64,000 bases of DNA from Mucilaginibacter sp. KACC 22773 (lineage in GTDB: Bacteria; Bacteroidota; Bacteroidia; Sphingobacteriales; Sphingobacteriaceae), in the NCBI RefSeq assembly GCF_028736215.1, contig NZ_CP117883.1, positions 2,046,001-2,110,000 of the forward strand, written 5' to 3'. The position numbers and the translations under genes are program-made. Position 1 is the first letter of the stretch, and the number at the start of each line of letters is the position of its first letter. A model generated the notes under the pieces. The model was not told the origin of the DNA. It saw only the letters and a program-made list of their open reading frames with translations, and ran no database searches. Of this stretch, positions 42,986 to 50,036 are shown piece by piece.

Positions 42986-44350
42986 TTATGCAAACACAAC
43001 CATTCTATCCGGGTATCGTGTAGCATAGCTGGATACGATGTTTTTGATGTAGTCATTGCCCGGGTAAGGGGTTAGGTAGTTTTTGAGTTGCTGTACATTA
43101 TTGGCATCAAAATAGTGCGAGATGTAGCCCATTCCGTAAAACTGGCCCTTTTCAACCAAAATACAGCTGTGTTCATCGCCGGTACGGCCTTCATCGCGGA
43201 TGGCATAGGTAGGCAGGGCAAGTTTAAGCTGGTCAATAGCGTTGTTAACCTTTTTGTTATAGTCCTCTACAGATTCAACACCTTCGCAGGCGCATTGGCT
43301 GCCGGCAGCACCGGTACATGGGGCCGTGTTGGTTTGTATAAAGCAAAGCTTGGGGCATAGGCCAAAAGCTTCTATCAGTTTGTTAAGCAGATTATAACCA
43401 TCCAGCAATGAGTTGCAGGTATAAATAACATCGCTGAATTTGCGGCGTTTATCAACCGCCAGCCTGGTATAGCCACGCTGATCTTCAAAGGCGTACAGGC
43501 AATAGGCGTTTTCAAAGCGTTTTAATGAACGGTTGTATTTTGGCCAAAGGCGTTTAATCTCGATGGCTTCCAGCACAAAGGCAATCAGCTCGGTGCCGCA
43601 AACCTGGTAACTTACCTGGTGAATATTGCGTAAAAACTCTTGCCGCTGCAGACCCGGGTTATTGCCGGTAAAATGGCTGCTTACCCGTTTCTTGATGTTT
43701 TTGGCTTTGCCAACATAAATCACTTTCCCTTTTTGATCATGAAAATAATATACACCCGGCGAGTATGGCAATTGCTCCACATCCTTTTTGGGCAGGTTGG
43801 CGGGCAATACCTGTTCTTTTGAATTTTGCTTAAGTGCCTGTTTAATATGGCCTTCGGTATCGCTGTTTATTAACAGGGTAAATAACTCGGCGGTGGCTTC
43901 GGCATCGCCGGCGGCGCGGTGGCGGGCTTCGTTACCGATGCCTAAATGGCGGCACAGGCGGCCAAGGCTGTAGGATGGCAAGCCAGGCAATATTTTGCGG
44001 CCCAGGCGTACGGTACAAAGCTTGTTTAACTGTAAATCGTATCCGGCGGCGGCAAGGTGGTAGCGTACAAATGAATAATCGAAGTTTACGTTATGTGCTA
44101 CAAATATTTTGCCGTGTATCAAATGGTAAATATCAGCCGCCACATCCTCAAAGGGCGGGGCGCTTTGTACCATCTCGTTGGTAATACCTGTTAAGGCGCT
44201 GATATATATGGGTATTTCGCGTTGGGGGTTAACCAGGGTTTGAAAACGTTTTACAACTTTTTTACCATCATGTATGCATATGGCAATTTCTGTAATGCCA
44301 TTGGCGCTGGCATGCCCCCCGGTAGTCTCGATATCAACAATTGCATACAT
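42986..44350 (-). CDS. DEDDh exonuclease fused to GIY-YIG (UvrC-like) nuclease
   Basis: This 454-residue fusion has a DnaQ-like 3'-5' exonuclease at residues 1-165 (Exo I IVDIETTGG, Exo II VAHNVNFDYSFVR, Exo III HRAAGDAEATAEL). A GIY-YIG endonuclease of the UvrC/Cho N-terminal type follows at about 195-280 (PYSPGVYYFHDQKGKVIYVGKAKNIKKRVSSHF). The C-terminal region contains a cysteine cluster (CTGAAGSQCAC). The arrangement is known in Bacteroidota and Actinobacteria and would act in DNA repair. The start is the ATG at 44350. GAACCAATG repeats follow directly. Confidence 0.9.
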   Translation of the reverse strand: MYAIVDIETTGGHASANGITEIAICIHDGKKVVKRFQTLVNPQREIPIYISALTGITNEMVQSAPPFEDVAADIYHLIHGKIFVAHNVNFDYSFVRYHLAAAGYDLQLNKLCTVRLGRKILPGLPSYSLGRLCRHLGIGNEARHRAAGDAEATAELFTLLINSDTEGHIKQALKQNSKEQVLPANLPKKDVEQLPYSPGVYYFHDQKGKVIYVGKAKNIKKRVSSHFTGNNPGLQRQEFLRNIHQVSYQVCGTELIAFVLEAIEIKRLWPKYNRSLKRFENAYCLYAFEDQRGYTRLAVDKRRKFSDVIYTCNSLLDGYNLLNKLIEAFGLCPKLCFIQTNTAPCTGAAGSQCACEGVESVEDYNKKVNNAIDQLKLALPTYAIRDEGRTGDEHSCILVEKGQFYGMGYISHYFDANNVQQLKNYLTPYPGNDYIKNIVSSYATRYPDRMVVFA

Positions 44351-44401
44351 ATTTCAAATGTAATACAAGTTTGCTAATTATTTTAGTGTTATTTTATTTT
44401 T

Positions 44402-44468
44402 TAGTCCGAAAGACGGGAAGTCCGAAAGTCCGAAAGATGGAAGTCCGAAAATTGGGAAGACGGGCAAG
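44402..44468. repeat. Word repeat (GTCCGAAAG) upstream of the nuclease gene
   Basis: GTCCGAAAG recurs four times with short variable linkers (ACGGGAA, ATGGAA). It lies between the ABC ATPase end and the nuclease start. It is not coding, and the function is unknown. Confidence 0.65.
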
Positions 44469-44515
44469 ATTATGAACCTCGCCGTTAATATCAACCTTCC
44501 TATTAAATGGATGAT

Positions 44516-45271
44516 TTAAGCTTTCTCTTCAGCAGTTTCCACGGCAAGTCTTCTGTCAACCTTTTGGATATCCTCGTTTTGGTAATCTTTTTCAATCAGC
44601 CCGTCGCGCATACGCACAATGCGGTGGGCATGCTTGGCAATATCTTCTTCGTGGGTTACCAGTATAATGGTATTGCCTTTGGCATGGATATCTTCCAGCA
44701 ATCCCATAATTTCAATAGAGGTTTTGGTATCCAGGTTACCGGTAGGCTCATCGGCCAGTATAATAGAGGGGTCGTTAATAAGAGCCCGCGCCACGGCCAC
44801 ACGCTGACGCTGGCCACCCGAAAGCTCATTTGGTTTATGGTCAACCCTATGCTCCAGGCCAACATTTTTAAGGGCTGCATTGGCGCGCTCGGTACGTTTT
44901 TCCTTACTGATGCCGGCGTAAATTAAGGGTAGGGCAACGTTATCAAGGGCGGTGTTACGGGGCAACAAGTTAAAAGTTTGGAAAACGAAGCCAATCTCTG
45001 AGTTACGCACTTCTGCCAACTCATTATCGGTCATGTGGCTTACGTTTATTCCGTTTAGGATATACTCGCCTTTGGTTGGTGTATCCAGGCACCCCAAAAT
45101 ATTCATCAGCGTTGATTTGCCGGAACCTGACGGGCCCATCAAAGCCACAAATTCGCCTTTATTTATAGTTAACGACACCGATTTAAGCGCGTGAATAACT
45201 TCGCTACCTATCACGTACTTACGTCCAATCTCGTTTATGGTAATTAAAGGCTTGTCTTTTAATGGCTCCAT
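44516..45271 (-). CDS. ABC transporter ATP-binding protein (MacB/LolD type)
   Basis: This 251-residue ATPase has Walker A GPSGSGKS, the Q-loop [15 protein letters not shown], signature [15 protein letters not shown], Walker [13 protein letters not shown] and the H-loop VTHEEDIA. The [20 protein letters not shown] segment and the [12 protein letters not shown] end match the MacB-type ATPases that power mechanotransmission permeases. No permease gene is next to it. The exported substrate is unknown. Confidence 0.92.
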   Translation of the reverse strand: MEPLKDKPLITINEIGRKYVIGSEVIHALKSVSLTINKGEFVALMGPSGSGKSTLMNILGCLDTPTKGEYILNGINVSHMTDNELAEVRNSEIGFVFQTFNLLPRNTALDNVALPLIYAGISKEKRTERANAALKNVGLEHRVDHKPNELSGGQRQRVAVARALINDPSIILADEPTGNLDTKTSIEIMGLLEDIHAKGNTIILVTHEEDIAKHAHRIVRMRDGLIEKDYQNEDIQKVDRRLAVETAEEKA

Positions 45272-45320
45272 GAATGTTTTTTTATTTGGACTGTTGATAG
45301 GGGCGGAATGTTACAATAGA

Positions 45321-45429
45321 AATTCAAAATTCAAAATTAAAAAGTCAAAAGCCAGAATGTTATCAAAACAAGCCATCAAACAGGCACTTTTGAATTTTGA
45401 ATTTTTACTTTTGAATTTTTACTTTTGAC
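45321..45429. repeat. Inverted word repeat (TTCAAAA / GTAAAAA) after gatC
   Basis: AATTCAAAATTCAAAATTAAAAAG at the left (45321-45344) is mirrored by CTTTTGAATTTTGAATTTT plus a second copy at the right (45386-45429). The right part ends against the gatC stop. The same words occur at 508-540. It can fold as a long AT-rich hairpin. Confidence 0.65.
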
Positions 45430-45720
45430 TTACTTCTCAATCACCTTAGCCACCAAAAAGTAGTCTTTATCGTGCTTAGGAGCGTTTTCAAGTGCTTCTT
45501 CGTGGGTTATCTGTTGTTTTACAACGTCGTCGCGCAGTACGTTGGCGCCGTCGGTCATGTAAATAAGAGGCTCCACACCGGTGGTGTCCAGTTCGTTTAG
45601 TTTGGCCATAAAATCAAGAATCTTGCTCATATCCTGTATCATGTCCTGCTTTTCGGTCTCGTTTAGTTCTAAACGGGCCAGGTGGGCAACTTTTTCAACT
45701 GTTTCTTTATCTATGGTCAT
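45430..45720 (-). CDS. gatC: Asp-tRNA(Asn)/Glu-tRNA(Gln) amidotransferase subunit C
   Basis: This 96-residue small subunit of GatCAB stabilises the complex that makes Gln-tRNA(Gln) or Asn-tRNA(Asn). Conserved motifs are VEKVAHLARLELNETE, MSKILDFMAKLNELDTTGVEPL and LRDDVV. The ATG overlaps the acyltransferase stop (ATGA), so it is translationally coupled to it. gatA and gatB are not in the window. Confidence 0.94.
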   Translation of the reverse strand: MTIDKETVEKVAHLARLELNETEKQDMIQDMSKILDFMAKLNELDTTGVEPLIYMTDGANVLRDDVVKQQITHEEALENAPKHDKDYFLVAKVIEK

Positions 45721-46448
45721 GCAGTTTGCAATTTTTTATTAATTATATCAAACACTTGGTCACGCAGTGCATCGGCATCATCCAGTGTTAAATGGGCCGT
45801 TTCAATGGGTTTATGTACAAATATATTACAAATTCCGGGTCTGCTGCCATATTCTTTGCCGGTATCCCAAAGCACTTTCCAGGTATCAAGGGATGATATG
45901 GGCAAAATGGGCACTTTCATTTCGATAGCCAGCCTGAACGGGCCGTTCTTAAAACTATGTAACTCAGGTGGATAGTTTTTCGGGATAGTAGCTTCGGGGA
46001 AAATAACTACGCTCACACCGTTTTTAATACGCTCTGCAGCGGTTTTAAAAGCACGGAACGACGACATTTTACTTTCCCTGTTAACCGTAACGTCAATAGT
46101 TTTAAAAAAATAGCCGAGTACATAATTGTTTAGCAATTCTTCTTTCCCCATAAAACAAATATTGTTTTTAAGGATGGTATTGATGGCCGATACATCAAGG
46201 TTTGATGTGTGGTTGCCGCATATTACGTAAGTTTTTTTCCAATCCGGCGGTTCTTCAAAAGTGGCGCTGTAAAAAATTCCCGAAACGCTCGAACTCAAAA
46301 AAATAATAAGTCGCCGCATTTGGTTAATGTACCGGTACCGGCTGGTTTTTTGCCTGAGTATAAATAAAACCGGGTAACAAAGGGTGAAAAAGACGGCTAT
46401 GCTATACCTGTAAAAATTGGTATGGATCCTTTTCAGTGTTAATTTCAT
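45717..46448 (-). CDS. 1-acyl-glycerol-3-phosphate acyltransferase (PlsC type), copy 2
   Basis: This 243-residue membrane-bound acyltransferase has NHTSNLD (the HX4D-like catalytic motif with N-H-T-S-N-L-D), an N-terminal hydrophobic anchor (AVFFTLCYPVLFIL), VVIFPEATIPKNYP and FKNGPFRLAIEMKVPILPIS. It makes phosphatidic acid or related lipids. I start at the ATG at 46448, in line with the paralogue next door. Longer ORF starts add low-complexity sequence that includes AAGCTTAAAGC-like words. It overlaps gatC by 4 nt. Confidence 0.88.
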   Translation of the reverse strand: MKLTLKRIHTNFYRYSIAVFFTLCYPVLFILRQKTSRYRYINQMRRLIIFLSSSVSGIFYSATFEEPPDWKKTYVICGNHTSNLDVSAINTILKNNICFMGKEELLNNYVLGYFFKTIDVTVNRESKMSSFRAFKTAAERIKNGVSVVIFPEATIPKNYPPELHSFKNGPFRLAIEMKVPILPISSLDTWKVLWDTGKEYGSRPGICNIFVHKPIETAHLTLDDADALRDQVFDIINKKLQTA

Positions 46449-46556
46449 GTTCCCCAAATGTAAAAAAAATACTGGTTTCAGAAAGCTTGAAGCTTCATGC
46501 GAAAAGCTTAAAGCTAAAATTTTCATGTTAACTTCATTTGCAGGGCTCAATAAATT

Positions 46557-47309
46557 TTATGCAATTGTGCTTAGTCTTTCGGATGTGGCCAGCTTTTGTT
46601 GAATGATGGTGTAAACGTCATCCCGCAGGGCATCGGCATCTGCAATGGTAAGGCTACTGGTATCTATAGGTTTATGCACGTAAAAATGGCAAATGCCCGG
46701 CCTACTGCCATATTTGGTGCCGGTATCCCACAGTATTTCCCAGGTATTTAAAGATGTTACCGGGATAATGGGTATTTTATGTTCAATAGCCAGGCGGAAC
46801 GGTCCGCTTTTAAATTCACACAATTTAGGCGGATAATGATCTGAGATCATCCCTTCGGGGAAAATAACCAGCGAAACGCCTTCCTTCAACTTTTCGGAGG
46901 CTTTTTTAAAAGCCCGGAAAGACGACATTTTACTTTCGCGGTTAACAGCGATATCAACCGAGCGGAAGAAAATGCCGGTTACCAGGCCGTCCTCCAGTTC
47001 CTGCTTGCCCATAAAGCTGCAATTGCTGTTTACAAGAATGCACATGGCCGAAATATCGAGGTTAGAGGTATGGTTTGGGCATATGATATACGGTTTGCTC
47101 CAATCAACAGGCTCCTCATACTCAAAATTATACAAAATACCCACCAGCGCCGAACTGATGAACCCCCAGGCTCGGCGCAGCTTGTTCATGCTATGGTACC
47201 GGGACGGTTTTTTAGAAAAATATTTAAAAAAAGGCCATAATAAAAAGTAGGATAGCGCTACACTCATTACGTATAAATAGATGTGCACTTTTTTCAATAT
47301 CATTTTCAT
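46557..47309 (-). CDS. 1-acyl-glycerol-3-phosphate acyltransferase (PlsC type), copy 1
   Basis: This ~250-residue paralogue of the downstream gene has NHTSNLDISAM, VVIFPEG-like VIFPEGMISDHYPP, FKSGPFRLAIEHKIPIIPV and the TALDV-like C-terminus DADALRDDVYTIIQQKL. The two copies share most of their sequence, so they arose by tandem duplication. I take the ATG at 47309 (MKMILKKVH), which lines up with the paralogue start. The extra ORF start at 47318 is a TTG. A TAnnTTTG box on this strand (47316-47323) would give almost no leader. It diverges from trpS. Confidence 0.88.
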   Translation of the reverse strand: MKMILKKVHIYLYVMSVALSYFLLWPFFKYFSKKPSRYHSMNKLRRAWGFISSALVGILYNFEYEEPVDWSKPYIICPNHTSNLDISAMCILVNSNCSFMGKQELEDGLVTGIFFRSVDIAVNRESKMSSFRAFKKASEKLKEGVSLVIFPEGMISDHYPPKLCEFKSGPFRLAIEHKIPIIPVTSLNTWEILWDTGTKYGSRPGICHFYVHKPIDTSSLTIADADALRDDVYTIIQQKLATSERLSTIA

Positions 47310-47315
47310 CGCCAT

Positions 47316-47342
47316 CAAAAATAGAAAAATTCCTTACTTTCG
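47316..47342. promoter_or_regulatory. Back-to-back -7 boxes between the acyltransferase and trpS
   Basis: TATTTTTG lies on the minus strand (47316-47323) and TACTTTCG on the plus strand (47335-47342). Both would start transcription within about 0-3 nt of their start codons (47309 and 47349). The whole divergent gap is 39 bp. This suggests leaderless mRNAs. The -33 elements would lie in the opposite gene and are not clear. Confidence 0.35.
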
Positions 47343-47348
47343 CCACCT

Positions 47349-48344
47349 ATGGAAACTGTTGTTAGTGGCATCCGTTCGACCGGAAATTTGCACTTAGGAA
47401 ACTATTACGGGGCGTTGCAGAACTTCATAAAAATGCAGAATGAATATAACTGCTTTTTTTTTATTGCCGATCTGCATTCGTTAACCACGCATCCAACACC
47501 CGCCGATTTACATAGTAATGTAAAGCAGGTTTTGGTGGAGTATCTTGCCGCGGGTATCGACCCGGAAAAGGCTACTATTTACGTCCAATCAGATGTGCCC
47601 GAGATTAGCGAGCTATATTTATATTTAAACATGAACGCCTACCTGGGCGAACTGGAACGCGCTACATCGTTTAAAGACAAAGTACGCGCCAATCCCGATA
47701 ATGTGAACGCGGGCCTGCTTACCTACCCGGTATTAATGGCAGCAGATATCATTATCCATAAAGCAACCAAAGTGCCTGTTGGTAAAGATCAGGAGCAACA
47801 CCTGGAAATGGCCCGTACCTTTGGTAACCGTTTTAACCGGCTGTACAACCACGATTATTTTCCCGAGCCTTACGCCTTTAATTACAGCAGCAACCTGGTA
47901 AAAATTCCGGGGCTTGATGGTAAAGGTAAAATGGGCAAATCAGAAGGGGAGGGCAATGCCATTTTCCTTTGCGATACCCCCGAAGCCATCAAAAAGAAGG
48001 TAATGCGTGCCGTTACCGATGGCGGGCCAACAACCGAAAACCAAACCAAACCGCAGGAAATTCAAAACCTGTTTGATTTGATGAAGGTAGTATCATCTGC
48101 GGATACCGTTGCCCATTTTGACGATTTGTATAACAAAATGGCTATCCGTTACGGCGATCTTAAAAAACAGCTTACCGAGGATATGATCATTGCCACGGCG
48201 CCCATCCGCGAGCGGATAAACGCGATTGCAGGCGATGCCGATTATTTAAGAAAAGTGGCCGCCATGGGCGAAGAGAAAGCCCGCGCAAGCGCCTCAAAAA
48301 CCATCAGGGAAGTACGGGAAATTATAGGATTTAAGAAATTTTAA
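47349..48344 (+). CDS. trpS: Tryptophanyl-tRNA synthetase
   Basis: This 331-residue class I synthetase charges tRNA-Trp. The HIGH-type motif is STGNLHLGNYYGAL, and the KMSKS-type loop is KGKMGKSEGEGNAIF (GKMGKSEG). The length is the family norm. Conserved SDVPEISEL, AYLGELERATSFKDK and LMAADIIIHKATKVPVGKDQEQHLE fit bacterial TrpS. The end of the gene is followed at once by inverted word repeats. Confidence 0.96.
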   Translation: METVVSGIRSTGNLHLGNYYGALQNFIKMQNEYNCFFFIADLHSLTTHPTPADLHSNVKQVLVEYLAAGIDPEKATIYVQSDVPEISELYLYLNMNAYLGELERATSFKDKVRANPDNVNAGLLTYPVLMAADIIIHKATKVPVGKDQEQHLEMARTFGNRFNRLYNHDYFPEPYAFNYSSNLVKIPGLDGKGKMGKSEGEGNAIFLCDTPEAIKKKVMRAVTDGGPTTENQTKPQEIQNLFDLMKVVSSADTVAHFDDLYNKMAIRYGDLKKQLTEDMIIATAPIRERINAIAGDADYLRKVAAMGEEKARASASKTIREVREIIGFKKF

Positions 48345-48347
48345 GTT

Positions 48348-48450
48348 GTCAGAATCAGAATTTACAGAATTTTGAAATTATCAGAATTGAGTTGTAAAAG
48401 ATTTTTATAATTCTGACAATTCTGTAAATTAGGAAAATTCTGATTCAGAC
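48348..48450. repeat. Imperfect inverted repeat (AATTCTGA words) between trpS and dNK
   Basis: The left arm (48348-48388) reads GTCAGAATCAGAATTTACAG and further words. The right arm (48409-48450) is its imperfect reverse complement (AATTCTGACAATTCTGTAAA ... ATTCTGATTCAGAC). The gap of ~20 nt makes a long hairpin. The words recur within each arm. It could end trpS transcription. The next gene begins 20 nt later. Confidence 0.65.
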
Positions 48451-48470
48451 AAATTCATTATCAACTAAAA

Positions 48471-49085
48471 ATGCACATAGCTATTGTAGGAAATATTGGC
48501 GCCGGTAAAACCACGCTGACTGAAATGCTGGCCCATAACTACGGCTGGGAACCACTTTTTGAAGCCGTAGACAATAACCCCTACCTGGAAGATTTTTACA
48601 GCGACATGAAACGCTGGAGTTTTAACCTGCAAATTTATTTCCTGAACAGCCGTTACCGCCAGATTATCGATATTCAGAAAACCGGCCGCAATATTTTACA
48701 GGACCGTACCATTTATGAGGATGCCTACATATTTGCCGAAAACCTGCATGATATGGGGCTGATGACCACCCGCGATTATCAAAACTACGAATCGATATTT
48801 GAGAACATTACCGAGTTTATAAAACCGCCCGATTTGTTGGTTTACCTTAAAGCATCGGTGCCAACCCTGGTAAGCAACATACAACGCCGTGGCCGCGAAT
48901 ATGAAATAGGCATCCGCCTGGATTACTTGTCAAAACTGAACGAGAAGTATGATAAATGGATCAAAAACTATAAGCTGGGCAAATTGCTGATCCTCGATAA
49001 AGACAACCTCGATTTCGCCAATAATACCGAAGATATGGCTACCATAGTTCAGCTGATTGAACGGGAAATTAATGGGTTGTTTTAG
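48471..49085 (+). CDS. Deoxynucleoside kinase (dAK/dGK type)
   Basis: This 204-residue enzyme has the P-loop GNIGAGKTTL, FFEP-like PLFEAVDNNPYLEDFY, the DRS motif variant QDRTIYEDAYIFAE, and the C-terminal LIREI-like REYEIGIRLDYL segment that carries the lid arginines. It phosphorylates deoxynucleosides in salvage. The substrate (dA, dG or dC) cannot be told from sequence alone. Confidence 0.9.
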   Translation: MHIAIVGNIGAGKTTLTEMLAHNYGWEPLFEAVDNNPYLEDFYSDMKRWSFNLQIYFLNSRYRQIIDIQKTGRNILQDRTIYEDAYIFAENLHDMGLMTTRDYQNYESIFENITEFIKPPDLLVYLKASVPTLVSNIQRRGREYEIGIRLDYLSKLNEKYDKWIKNYKLGKLLILDKDNLDFANNTEDMATIVQLIEREINGLF

Positions 49086-49089
49086 CGGT

Positions 49090-49182
49090 TAGTTAGGTTT
49101 TACGTTGGACGTTTTAAGTTTTACGTAAACCAGATGAAAAAAATATTCAAAAACGTATAACGTAATACGTAAAACGTATAAC
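49090..49182. repeat. Word repeat (TTTTACGT / ACGTAAAA) between dNK and kdsB
   Basis: TTTTACGTTGGACGTTTTAAG and TTTTACGTAAAC lie on the left. AAACGTATAACGTAATACG and TAAAACGTATAAC lie on the right, against the kdsB start codon. The words are inverted relative to each other, with an A-rich middle. The function is unknown. Confidence 0.6.
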
Positions 49183-49185
49183 TGA

Positions 49186-49920
49186 ATGAACATTTTAGGT
49201 ATAATTCCCGCCCGTTACGCATCTTCCCGATTCCCGGGTAAACCTTTAGTTGATATTGCCGGTAAAAGCATGATTCAAAGGGTGTATGAGCAGGCTAAGA
49301 AATGCGTTGATGTCGCCGAGGTAATAGTGGCTACCGACGATAGCCGCATATTTGATCATGTACAAGCCTTTGGCGGCGTTGCGGTTATGACAGCCGATGA
49401 CCATCAAAGCGGTACCGACCGTTGTGCCGAGGTTGCCTCATTACATCCTGAATACGATGTGATTATCAACATACAGGGCGATGAACCGTACATCGACCCG
49501 GAACAGATAACCAAGCTGGCCGCCTGCTTTAACGATCCTGGTACCCAAATAGCTACATTGATAAAAAAGATCCTGACGAGGGAAGAGTTGTTTAACTATA
49601 ACTCGCCTAAAGTTGTGATCAATAAACTATCCGAGGCGGTTTACTTTTCGCGCGCCACGCTGCCACACGTCCGCGCACAGGAGCCCGACAACTGGCTTGA
49701 ATTCTATACTTATTTCAAACATATAGGCATTTATGGCTACCGGGCAGATGTGTTGCAGCAAATTACTAAACTCCCCATCTCGGGCCTCGAGAAAGCCGAA
49801 AGCCTTGAACAACTGCGCTGGATTGAGAATGGCTACCGCATAAAAGTTGCCGAAACGGAGCTGGAAACCCATGCAGTGGATGTACCGGCTGATTTGGAAA
49901 AGTTGAATTTGTTCAAGTAA
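49186..49920 (+). CDS. kdsB: 3-deoxy-D-manno-octulosonate cytidylyltransferase
   Basis: This 244-residue cytoplasmic enzyme activates KDO to CMP-KDO for LPS inner core synthesis. Conserved are IPARYASSRFPGKPLVDI, VATDD, CAEVASLHPEYDVIINIQGDEPYI and KHIGIYGYRADVL. It complements the heptose genes at 14-17.5 kb: the cell makes a KDO-heptose LPS core. Confidence 0.96.
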   Translation: MNILGIIPARYASSRFPGKPLVDIAGKSMIQRVYEQAKKCVDVAEVIVATDDSRIFDHVQAFGGVAVMTADDHQSGTDRCAEVASLHPEYDVIINIQGDEPYIDPEQITKLAACFNDPGTQIATLIKKILTREELFNYNSPKVVINKLSEAVYFSRATLPHVRAQEPDNWLEFYTYFKHIGIYGYRADVLQQITKLPISGLEKAESLEQLRWIENGYRIKVAETELETHAVDVPADLEKLNLFK

Positions 49921-49942
49921 CTATATGACTACCCGGACGAAA

Positions 49943-49973
49943 AACTTACGAAGTTTTTAAAACTTCGTAAGTT
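49943..49973. terminator. 31-bp perfect palindrome (terminator-like), copy 1
   Basis: AACTTACGAAGTTTT, one T, then its exact reverse complement. It sits between convergent kdsB and the DUF2723 gene. An identical 31-bp sequence lies at 61266-61296, also between convergent genes. The A/T-rich centre and position suggest bidirectional termination. Confidence 0.8.
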
Positions 49974-50036
49974 TGGTTCACTTGCATATGGTGGGCAAGT
50001 ACGCCTTCAGCCTTAGGCTTTTCGCTTTCAGCTTTT

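Noticed and set aside
42750..43056. Minus-strand ORFs with HWFIGSLV repeats, looking like a repetitive membrane peptide
   Set aside because: They are only the translation of the nine GAACCAATG units, and the frame arises because the unit is a multiple of three.
46449..46550. Longer N-terminus of the second acyltransferase (to 46550)
   Set aside because: The extra 34 residues are low in coding character, include AAGCTT-type words and are not shared by the paralogue.
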